Of a DNA stretch of 5,958 nt, positions 1 through 5,671 are shown piece by piece; the first letter of the stretch is position 1, and each line of letters starts with the position of its first letter. The DNA is from Bacteroidia bacterium (GTDB taxonomy: Bacteria > Bacteroidota > Bacteroidia > JABDFU01). The notes beneath the pieces are model-generated. The model searched no databases, was not told where the DNA came from, and saw only the letters and a list, made by a program, of their open reading frames with translations. A program made the translations under genes and the position numbers. The stretch spans positions 1 to 5,958 of the forward strand of contig JADLGT010000321.1 in NCBI GenBank assembly GCA_020849195.1, given 5' to 3'.

Positions 1-657
1 ACATCCGTTCAGGCCTTCGTCAATTGCCGTTTTATTAAAACGCAACGACTCGCCTGCTTCAAACACTAAAATACTTTTCCCGCGTTTTGCAGCTTCGCTC
101 CTAAAAGAACCGTCGCGATACGGCGAATTAATTATAAAAGGTGGAGCAAAAAGTTTTGCAATCTTCATATTTTGAGGCTCATCGAATACGCAACGTAACT
201 GAGGGTAGTTATTGATTTTCGCTCCGCCGGTATGAAAGTCCACACCGAAATCAACTACGGGTAAAATATTTTGCATAATATCGTTAGCTATCCTGCTACC
301 GAGCGATCCATTTTTTGTTCCCGGAAAACAGCGATTGAGGTCGCGCCCATCCGGCAAGTCGCGCTGATTGAAAATAAACGACACTACATTAAAAACAGGT
401 ATCACTATTATGGTTCCACACAGTGGATTTTGTATGTCGCTGCGTTTAATAAGTTGGCGCATGGTTTCTATGCCGTTGGTTTCTTCGCCATGCATACCGG
501 CACTTAGCAGTACAACCGGACCTGCGTTGGCAGAGCGGAAAACAAAAGCCGGTGTTTCAATAACACTTTGGCTAGGCAATTCGCATTGGCTGAATATAAC
601 TTTCTTGTGTTCGCCCGGATCAACGTTTGTGCCGTTAATTACAATTCTATCAGACAT
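1..657 (-). CDS. Succinylglutamate desuccinylase/aspartoacylase family zinc hydrolase (3' end cut by window edge)
   Basis: I translated this frame by hand from the reverse strand. It is open from an ATG at 657-655 to the left edge, giving the first 219 residues. An in-frame TAA at 669-667 fixes the start. The M14-like zinc-hydrolase signature is complete: H56 and E59 in GMHGEE (zinc ligands), R105-D-L-N108-R109-C-F-P-G (the substrate-carboxylate Asn-Arg of aspartoacylases), H142 in DFHTGG (third zinc ligand), and E200 in VFEAGES (candidate catalytic Glu). The family cleaves an N-acyl group from an acidic amino acid, as in AstE or aspartoacylase. I recall full-length relatives of about 320-340 residues, so roughly 100 C-terminal residues are missing. 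The gene lies 46 bp downstream of rimK on the same strand and is probably in its operon. The true substrate is not readable from sequence. A link to glutamate trimming is inferred from the neighbours only. AstE itself is unlikely because no other arginine-succinyltransferase pathway gene is present. Confidence 0.9.
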   Translation of the reverse strand, partial: MSDRIVINGTNVDPGEHKKVIFSQCELPSQSVIETPAFVFRSANAGPVVLLSAGMHGEETNGIETMRQLIKRSDIQNPLCGTIIVIPVFNVVSFIFNQRDLPDGRDLNRCFPGTKNGSLGSRIANDIMQNILPVVDFGVDFHTGGAKINNYPQLRCVFDEPQNMKIAKLFAPPFIINSPYRDGSFRSEAAKRGKSILVFEAGESLRFNKTAIDEGLNGC

Positions 658-703
658 ATATTTTGCTTAATACCATTGCTTGCACAACAAAAAATAAATT
701 TAT

Positions 704-1582
704 TTACTGAATCTCATTCCGTTCAACATATTCAATTATTTTTCCGGCAATATCAACTCCGGTAGCTCCTTCAATCCCTTCTAAACCGGGTGAAGAATTT
801 ACTTCCATAATCAACGGCCCTCGTTTCGACTGGAGCATATCAACTCCGGCTATGCCGAGCCCCAATTTTTTTGCGGCTTTTATTGCAGTTGATTTTTCTT
901 CTGGAGTAAGTTTTATTAAAGTTGCTCTTCCTCCTCTATGTAAATTAGAACGGAATTCTCCTTCGGCCCCCTGCCGCTTCATGGCACCCACTACTTGTCC
1001 GTCAACAACAAAAGCCCGTATATCGGCACCTTTCGATTCTTTAATAAATTCTTGCACCAAAATATTCGCATCAATGCTCAAAAAACCTTCTATGACCGAT
1101 TTAGCAACGCTGTGGGTTTCAGCAAGAATAACTCCTATACCCTGCGTGCCCTCGAGTAGTTTTATTACAACCGGTGCGCCTCCAACCTGATTAATGATAA
1201 TGTCAAGATCTTTTGAACTGTAAGCAAAAGAGGTTTTTGGCATTCCCAAGCCGGCACGAGCAAGCAATTGCAAGCTGCGCAATTTATCGCGCGAACGGGT
1301 TAGTGCCTGCGATTCTACAGCGGTAAATATTTTCATCATTTCGAACTGACGAACAACTGCCGCACCGTACATTGTTGCCGATGCACCAATGCGGGGAATT
1401 ACGGCTCCCACATCGGTAACTTCTTTTCCCTGATAAAACACGTGCGGGCGTCCTTGTTCAATAACAAGCACACATTTCATGTGATCCAACAATACCACTT
1501 CGTGACCATTTTTTTGACCGGCCTCTACTAAACGTTTAGTGGAATAGAGTTTTGGATTGCGCGATAAAATAACAAGCTTCAT
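704..1582 (-). CDS. rimK: RimK-type ATP-grasp ligase (ribosomal protein S6--L-glutamate ligase)
   Basis: This 292-residue protein aligns by eye over its whole length with E. coli RimK (about 300 residues). It begins with [18 protein letters not shown], followed by AVIPRIG (60-66) and [12 protein letters not shown] (98-109). The ATP-grasp core follows, with K100 and K141 as likely nucleotide-binding lysines, EGTQGIGV (144-151), VQEFIKE (176-182) and FRSNLHRGG (210-218). D248, E260 and N262 in VDML and [11 protein letters not shown] are the expected metal ligands. In E. coli and Pseudomonas, RimK adds glutamates to the C-terminus of ribosomal protein S6 in the cytoplasm and can make poly-alpha-glutamate. 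Related ligases make other glutamyl amides, so the substrate here is inferred. The ATG overlaps the stop of the upstream RimB-like gene (ATGA), which suggests translational coupling. The aspartoacylase-like gene follows 46 bp downstream. Confidence 0.95.
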   Translation of the reverse strand: MKLVILSRNPKLYSTKRLVEAGQKNGHEVVLLDHMKCVLVIEQGRPHVFYQGKEVTDVGAVIPRIGASATMYGAAVVRQFEMMKIFTAVESQALTRSRDKLRSLQLLARAGLGMPKTSFAYSSKDLDIIINQVGGAPVVIKLLEGTQGIGVILAETHSVAKSVIEGFLSIDANILVQEFIKESKGADIRAFVVDGQVVGAMKRQGAEGEFRSNLHRGGRATLIKLTPEEKSTAIKAAKKLGLGIAGVDMLQSKRGPLIMEVNSSPGLEGIEGATGVDIAGKIIEYVERNEIQ

Positions 1583-2022
1583 TTGATTGCTTTTTTATTT
1601 AGTAAATAGGTTTGGTGAACATCTACAATAAATTTATTGCGGAGTAATTTGCGTCCAATCAATACCGGGAATCGCATATTGCCTCTATCGGTTAATGATA
1701 TTGAAGTTTTTATAACTGTCCGGCCAATTTTAATACGGGTTTTAATAATGTATCTGCGTTCAAAATCTCCGAACGAATTTTTAATTCCCTTTTCGGTGAA
1801 GGTTTCAAATCTGTGCAGCAATATGTTTTTTGCCGAATGAGAAGGTTCAAATAATTTAAAAAAAAGTATTGCTTTACCGTTTTCTTCTTTTGTTTCAATA
1901 TCGTGGCAATGTAGGGCAGTAGTATAAGCTCCGGTATCTACTTTAGCATCAATGTCGTTCAATCCTAAATCGGGGAACGACACTTTTTCTCTGCGCCCGA
2001 TAGTTGCTTTAGGTTTTTGCAT
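1579..2022 (-). CDS. rimB: RimB-like retropepsin-fold protease (family often labelled ATP-dependent zinc protease or RimK/LysX family)
   Basis: This 147-residue protein matches the RimB/Zn_protease family. It has [14 protein letters not shown] near the N-terminus and [13 protein letters not shown] around D29-T30-G31-A32, the retropepsin-type aspartic active-site motif. [10 protein letters not shown] (118-127) followed by KFIVDV matches the second conserved block of the fold. There is no HExxH or other obvious zinc site, so an aspartic mechanism (single D, probably as a homodimer) fits better than the family's historical zinc-protease label. In Pseudomonas fluorescens, RimB is reported to trim RimK-added glutamates from ribosomal protein S6. 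The position directly upstream of rimK, with stop and start overlapping as ATGA, supports the same role here, but that is inference. The start is secure: an in-frame TGA lies at 2031-2029, only two codons before the ATG. There is no Shine-Dalgarno. It is probably the first gene of the cluster, with a candidate promoter at 2063-2091. Confidence 0.85.
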   Translation of the reverse strand: MQKPKATIGRREKVSFPDLGLNDIDAKVDTGAYTTALHCHDIETKEENGKAILFFKLFEPSHSAKNILLHRFETFTEKGIKNSFGDFERRYIIKTRIKIGRTVIKTSISLTDRGNMRFPVLIGRKLLRNKFIVDVHQTYLLNKKAIK

Positions 2023-2047
2023 AATGTGTCAAACAGGTCAGTGAATG

Positions 2048-2058
2048 CTTGCTGCAAG
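2048..2058. repeat. Short palindrome CTTGC-T-GCAAG in the divergent spacer
   Basis: This is a perfect 5-bp inverted repeat around a single central base. It lies between the divergently transcribed rimB-like and oxidoreductase genes, at about the expected transcription start of the candidate rimB promoter. That is a common place for a repressor operator. Arms of 5 bp are short enough to occur by chance, and no second copy or known operator type is recognised. Confidence 0.25.
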
Positions 2059-2062
2059 TTAA

Positions 2063-2091
2063 TAAAATTAGGGCAACTCGATAGGGACAAA
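2063..2091 (-). promoter_or_regulatory. Candidate Bacteroidota-type promoter for the rimB-rimK cluster
   Basis: On the minus strand, TTTG (complement of 2088-2091) is followed after 17 bp by TAATTTTA (complement of 2063-2070). The Bacteroidota sigma-ABfr consensus is TTTG or TTG at -33 and TAnnTTTG at -7. The match is full at -33 and 7 of 8 at -7, with a plausible spacing. Transcription would start near 2055-2058, leaving a leader of about 35 nt before the rimB ATG at 2022. In AT-rich DNA such matches arise by chance, so this is a suggestion only. Confidence 0.33.
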
Positions 2092-2108
2092 AAATCAAAG
2101 AGGTTATT

Positions 2109-2116
2109 TATCTTTA
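2109..2116 (+). promoter_or_regulatory. Weak -7-like element upstream of the oxidoreductase gene
   Basis: TATCTTTA matches the Bacteroidota -7 consensus TAnnTTTG at 7 of 8 positions and lies 24 bp before the ATG at 2141. No TTG is found 17-23 bp further upstream, so the -33 half is missing. This is the best candidate in the 118-bp spacer for the plus-strand gene, but weak. Confidence 0.17.
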
Positions 2117-2140
2117 GATCCGTATAAATCTCTTCTACAC

Positions 2141-3223
2141 ATGTCAACAACTCCTTTTTCCGATGAATATGAATATATTATTGTTGGGCAAGGTATTGCG
2201 GGTACGGTGTTAGCCCATGCTTTTCTTGAAAGAAAAAAAAATATATTGGTTATTGATGATCCAAATTATTCGTCTTCATCAAAGGTAGCGCCCGGATTAT
2301 TTAACCCTGTTGTTTTTAAGCGGCTTACTAAAAGCTGGATGATTGATGAGCTACTTCCGGCAAGCGAAAATTTTTATACTCAACTGGAGCATACATTGGG
2401 CGAGATTTTTTTTTATAAAAAAGAATTGGCGAAATTATTTTCAAATGAAGAAGAAAAAATATTTTGGAAGAAAAAATCCGAGGAAGGTAGTTTACAACAC
2501 TATTTATCAAACAAAATTGAGGAAGTGTTCTGTCCGGATATTATCCACAACAATTGTGGAGCGGCATTTGTAAAAAAAGCCGGATATATTGATGTAAAAA
2601 AAATGTTAGCATTTTCGCAAGAGTATTTACAAAAAAAGAATTTATACCTGCAGGATCGATTTAATTTTTCGCTGTTACAAATCAACTCAAAGAATGTGAA
2701 TTACAAAAATATCAGGGCTAACAAAATTATTTTTTGTGAAGGATTTCGTGCTACGGAAAATCCGTTTTTCGATTGGTTAAAATTTAAATTAACAAAAGGA
2801 GAAGTGTTAACAATACAACTTCGCGAAGAAGATTCGAAAAAAATCCCGGATAAGGTAATTAACAAAGGTGTTTTTATACTGCCAATTGGCAATAATTTGT
2901 ACCGGGTTGGTGCAACACATAGCTGGGACAATCTGAGCGAAGCGCCAACTGCTGAAGGGAAAAACGAACTGCTTGAAAAATTAAACCATGTTTTAAAAAT
3001 ACCTTATACTATTATAGCCCATGAAGCGGGTGTGAGACCTGCCGTACACGATAGACGGCCACTCATTGGCTTACACCCTAGCCACAACACACTCGGCATT
3101 TTTAACGGACTTGGAACAAAAGGTGTTATGCTTGCGCCCTACTTTGCAAATCATTTTGCCGATGTACTCGAAGGAAAAAAATTACTTAATAAAGAAGTGG
3201 ATATACTGCGATTTTGGAAGTAG
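2141..3223 (+). CDS. FAD-dependent oxidoreductase, DAO (glycine/D-amino-acid oxidase) superfamily, substrate unknown
   Basis: The protein has 360 residues. The N-terminal Rossmann dinucleotide-binding motif is IIVGQGIAGT (13-22; G16, G18, G21), and the second strand ends in acidic D39-D40, as expected for binding the FAD ribose. KVAPGLFNPVVFKRLTKSW (48-66) is the conserved segment after the first FAD motif in DAO relatives. The C-terminal block has GVRPAVHDRRPLIG (297-310) and FNGLGTKGVMLAPYFANHFA (321-340), the flavin-contacting end of the fold. Such enzymes oxidise amines or amino acids with FAD. The relatives that come to mind are glycine oxidase ThiO and the oxidase half of the tRNA-modifying MnmC, but no fused methyltransferase is present and I cannot name a substrate. 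The gene stands alone, diverging from the rimB cluster and converging on kynA. It contains A9 (2233-2241) and T9 (2406-2414) tracts, yet the frame is intact. No signal peptide is seen, so it is probably cytoplasmic. ATG start without a Shine-Dalgarno. Confidence 0.88.
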   Translation: MSTTPFSDEYEYIIVGQGIAGTVLAHAFLERKKNILVIDDPNYSSSSKVAPGLFNPVVFKRLTKSWMIDELLPASENFYTQLEHTLGEIFFYKKELAKLFSNEEEKIFWKKKSEEGSLQHYLSNKIEEVFCPDIIHNNCGAAFVKKAGYIDVKKMLAFSQEYLQKKNLYLQDRFNFSLLQINSKNVNYKNIRANKIIFCEGFRATENPFFDWLKFKLTKGEVLTIQLREEDSKKIPDKVINKGVFILPIGNNLYRVGATHSWDNLSEAPTAEGKNELLEKLNHVLKIPYTIIAHEAGVRPAVHDRRPLIGLHPSHNTLGIFNGLGTKGVMLAPYFANHFADVLEGKKLLNKEVDILRFWK

Positions 3224-3252
3224 CTGCACTTTTCGGCAATAAACCCTCGCGG

Positions 3253-4218
3253 CTATTTACCAAATACAACATTGCGCACCCATGTTTTTCCCCAATTGTC
3301 AATTTCTTCAGCACTCCATAATTCCGGAAAAAAAATTCTTTTTTGGAATCGAGGCGGCAGGTATTTCTGCCAATTGGTACCGCCTGTGGCAGCAATGTCT
3401 TCGGGGTTTTTGTGCAGGTAACGTACAGCCGACTTGTAATGCGAAAGCGGCCAATTAACATTTATATTCAAATCAAGCAGTTTAAATGCTTCAATTACTT
3501 TAGTGTCGTTCCTGTCCGTTTCACTCAACAATTTATAATACGAAAGCAGATTTATTGATTTACATTGTTTAGCCAGTTCAATAAGTTGTTTTGAATATTT
3601 GAGTTCAAATTGTTTCAAGGTAAGTGTTTTTTTTCCGGTAGCTAATTCGGTTGCTCCTGTTTTCCAATAAATAAACGAATACATTTTTTCAATTGCTTCG
3701 TCTGTAATCGTTCCGGAAAATATTTTTCGCGATTCGTATTGAACAAGGTTAATAAATTCGGTGCAGTAAATTTCAATCATGCGGTATTGTCCGCTCTGAA
3801 AACCGCTTGCAGGCAGCAACGACATTCGAAATTTATGAAACTGATCAGGCTCCATCCCATCAACCATAATGTCGAACGAATCGATAAGTGCGTTGAAATA
3901 ACGGTTAACGCGTGTAACACATTTCAGCAGTAAATTTTTATTTGACGACTTTTCTTGTGCTAACTGTTCGAATTCGTGTAGCGACAATTTAAAATACAAT
4001 TCTGTAATCTGGTGATACATGATAAAAATTTGCTCATCGGGGATACCTGTTTTAGGTGTTTGCAAACTAAGTAATGTATCGAGATGAACATAGTCCCAAT
4101 ACGTTAAATAATCAGCATACAATAATCCATCCAAATACGAGGTAAGGCTTTGGCCCATGGCTTCGTATTTTTCATCCAATTTTTTTAATCGATCGATTAT
4201 TTCGGGTTTAAGTTCCAT
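3253..4218 (-). CDS. kynA: Tryptophan 2,3-dioxygenase (heme enzyme, first step of the kynurenine pathway)
   Basis: This 321-residue protein has the TDO landmarks in order: YADYLTYWDYVHLDTLLSLQ (34-53), FIMYHQITELYFK (65-77), FHKFRMSLLPASGFQSGQYR (127-146), NWPLSHYKSAVRYL (255-268), TGGTNW (278-283) and FFPELW (296-301). By correspondence with the Xanthomonas enzyme, H69 is the active-site His near the bound oxygen. F65, F127 and R131 line the substrate site, with R131 binding the Trp carboxylate. H260 is the proximal heme ligand, and T278 contacts the substrate ammonium group. All catalytic positions are therefore kept, and an active cytoplasmic enzyme converting L-Trp to N-formylkynurenine is likely. 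It is slightly longer than the roughly 300-residue bacterial TDOs, mainly between H260 and T278 and at the N-terminus. It lies 51 bp downstream of ogt on the same strand. No kynurenine formamidase, kynureninase or monooxygenase is present in the window. The stop lies 29 bp from that of the convergent oxidoreductase gene, with no clear hairpin terminator between them. Confidence 0.93.
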   Translation of the reverse strand: MELKPEIIDRLKKLDEKYEAMGQSLTSYLDGLLYADYLTYWDYVHLDTLLSLQTPKTGIPDEQIFIMYHQITELYFKLSLHEFEQLAQEKSSNKNLLLKCVTRVNRYFNALIDSFDIMVDGMEPDQFHKFRMSLLPASGFQSGQYRMIEIYCTEFINLVQYESRKIFSGTITDEAIEKMYSFIYWKTGATELATGKKTLTLKQFELKYSKQLIELAKQCKSINLLSYYKLLSETDRNDTKVIEAFKLLDLNINVNWPLSHYKSAVRYLHKNPEDIAATGGTNWQKYLPPRFQKRIFFPELWSAEEIDNWGKTWVRNVVFGK

Positions 4219-4269
4219 AAATTTTCTAGTGGCGAAGGTATGAAACTAAAATTCTTGAAAAAACTTATT

Positions 4270-4758
4270 CTAAAAAAGAGTTTTTGTTGGAATGGAATTA
4301 TTCGCTTCATGTAACAGCAACCATTTTTTACGCCACAATTGTCCGCTGTATCCAACTAATTTACCATTCGATCCAATAACACGATGGCAGGGAACCACAA
4401 CAGCCAATTGATTTTGACCATTCGCTGTGCCGCAAGCACGCACAGCTTTTGTGTCGCCTACTCGTTTTGATAGTTCGAGGTAGGTAATGGTTTCTCCATA
4501 AGGTATTTTCAATAATTCATTCCAAATTTTTTGTTGAAAATCAGAACCCATTTGTTTCATTGGAAAATCGAACGCTGTACGTTTGCCTTCAAAATATTCG
4601 TCGAGTTGGCGTACACATGTTAGCGCAGCCGTTCCGGCAGAATTAGAGGCCGGAATTACATCGGTGGCATCACAAAACAATACGGCGGAAACAAAATTAA
4701 AATCGGTTTTTATTTTCAAAAGACCGACCGGAGATTGATGATAAATGATTGTTTGCAT
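4270..4758 (-). CDS. ogt: Methylated-DNA--[protein]-cysteine S-methyltransferase (O6-alkylguanine repair)
   Basis: This 162-residue single-domain protein has the expected two-part layout: an RNase-H-like N-terminal half (1-65) and the DNA-binding, active-site half (70-150). VVPCHRVIG (121-129) holds the acceptor cysteine C124 with H125 and R126. FQQKIWNELLKIPYGETITY (74-93) is the conserved lead-in, with Y93 as the likely base-flipping tyrosine. RACGTANGQN (107-116) carries the recognition-helix region, and GYSGQLWRKKWLLLHE (136-151) is the C-terminal block. The protein transfers O6-alkyl groups from guanine to C124 in a suicidal, single-turnover repair reaction. Small differences from E. coli Ogt are Gln at 117, where Pro is usual, and GYSGQ instead of GYxGG; neither should abolish activity. 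There is no Ada-type N-terminal zinc/regulatory domain. The gene begins 15 bp after the DUF3108 gene ends, so the two are probably co-transcribed. Confidence 0.94.
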   Translation of the reverse strand: MQTIIYHQSPVGLLKIKTDFNFVSAVLFCDATDVIPASNSAGTAALTCVRQLDEYFEGKRTAFDFPMKQMGSDFQQKIWNELLKIPYGETITYLELSKRVGDTKAVRACGTANGQNQLAVVVPCHRVIGSNGKLVGYSGQLWRKKWLLLHEANNSIPTKTLF

Positions 4759-4773
4759 AATTGGACACGAGTA

Positions 4774-5601
4774 TTAATTCACCTTCGCAATTGGATTGGC
4801 TAAATTGCTGTACTCTGTCAAGTCCATTTTTACCGAACCCACCAAAATTTTTGCCTGAGCACGAACGGGGATATGGTTTTTATCATCGGTTATCCATACG
4901 TTCAAGTCGTCTTCGCGTTTAAATATTCGCCCCTTTTGCAGTATGGGTCGAAATTTCAGACACCTTATTTTTCCTACATCCGAATCAATCGTTTCGCGAC
5001 CAATGTAACGTATTTTGATGGGGAATACTTCCTTATCAACAAATCCATTAATGGTAAAAACATCGTTCTCTTTGGCGTTTTCGTAATCGAGGCAGCGTGC
5101 ATAGTAGAATGAAGAGATCATATCCTGACAATATTCGGGAATATCATACACTGCATTGTTACCTACATCCACTTTCTTTTTGTAATGATTAAAAACATAA
5201 TCTTGATTAATGGTATATCCTCCCTCGTTAACGCGTCGGATAAAAATCCATGGAGCAATTGCTTCTTCATCAACATACGACTCGTAGCGGTCGCGCACTT
5301 TAAAAAAGAAATCGAAGGTCCCTTTTGTTTCACCAACACCAACCATGTGATAGGTGCGCCTTCCGCCAATTTCGCGGGCATCTTCTTTTACTTCAATAGA
5401 AATAAAACCTGCATCAAGCCAACCGTAGTGCATACGGTATTTAAGTTTTTCGCCTCGTTTAAATGCCTCTTGTTTAAGCAGGCGCAATGTTGTTTGGTTA
5501 GCATAAAGAGGAGCCTCTTGAGAGAATGTGCTTACATCGCTGCGAAAAGAAAAGAAACTAAGCAACACAATTAATAATATGCACGAAAGAAAATGTTTCA
5601 T
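4774..5601 (-). CDS. Secreted DUF3108 domain-containing protein, function unknown
   Basis: The protein has 275 residues. It begins with a basic residue and a hydrophobic stretch (about 4-19) typical of a Sec signal peptide. C7 is too early in that stretch to be a lipobox cysteine, so the mature protein is probably periplasmic or exported rather than a lipoprotein. From about residue 47 the DUF3108 pattern follows: FKRGEKLKYRMHYGWLDAGF (47-66), then alternating beta-strand-like segments, VRDRYESYVDEEAIAPW (102-118), CQDMISSFYYARC (158-170) and a closing block with WITDDKNHIPVRAQAKILVG (236-255) ending in a DLTEY strand. Family members are secreted, beta-rich, single-domain proteins without a proven biochemical role, and no enzyme-like motif is visible. 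The gene lies 70 bp after leuS and 15 bp before ogt. I recall DUF3108 genes beside kynA in other Bacteroidota, but cannot confirm that here. ATG start, no Shine-Dalgarno. Confidence 0.85.
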   Translation of the reverse strand: MKHFLSCILLIVLLSFFSFRSDVSTFSQEAPLYANQTTLRLLKQEAFKRGEKLKYRMHYGWLDAGFISIEVKEDAREIGGRRTYHMVGVGETKGTFDFFFKVRDRYESYVDEEAIAPWIFIRRVNEGGYTINQDYVFNHYKKKVDVGNNAVYDIPEYCQDMISSFYYARCLDYENAKENDVFTINGFVDKEVFPIKIRYIGRETIDSDVGKIRCLKFRPILQKGRIFKREDDLNVWITDDKNHIPVRAQAKILVGSVKMDLTEYSNLANPIAKVN

Positions 5602-5671
5602 ATTACAAATAGAGGCAAAACCTGTGCCATTGCTGTGTATTAATTTGGAGCATAACCACCTTTAACCCGCA

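Noticed and set aside
271..765. Three overlapping plus-strand open frames of 65-100 codons
   Set aside because: They are shadows of the minus-strand aspartoacylase-like gene and the rimK 3' end; no motif or start signal supports them.
852..1190. 112-codon open frame on the plus strand
   Set aside because: It lies wholly antisense to rimK, whose minus-strand protein is a clear family match; the plus-strand translation has no recognisable motif.
2544..2560. Perfect hairpin with 7-bp arms and 3-nt loop (TCCACAA / TTGTGGA)
   Set aside because: It lies in the middle of the oxidoreductase reading frame, with no T-run after it and no second copy; probably chance or codon context.
2819..2828. 10-bp palindrome CTTCGCGAAG
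   Set aside because: Internal to a coding region and isolated; explained by Leu-Arg-Glu codons.
3224..3252. Possible bidirectional terminator between the convergent genes
   Set aside because: The 29-bp gap has no inverted repeat long enough to form a stem and no flanking T/A run of the expected form.
4233..4240. TACCTTCG on the minus strand as a possible -7 box for kynA
   Set aside because: No TTG occurs at the right distance upstream and it lies only 14 bp before the ATG; co-transcription from ogt is simpler.
5185..5574. 129-codon open frame on the plus strand
   Set aside because: It is antisense to the DUF3108 gene, whose signal peptide and domain pattern are convincing. The plus-strand protein resembles nothing I know.
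5602..5671. Promoter or terminator between leuS and the DUF3108 gene
   Set aside because: TCTATTTG next to the ATG is too close to act as a -7 box with a normal leader, and there is no stem-loop. I see nothing supportable in these 70 bp.
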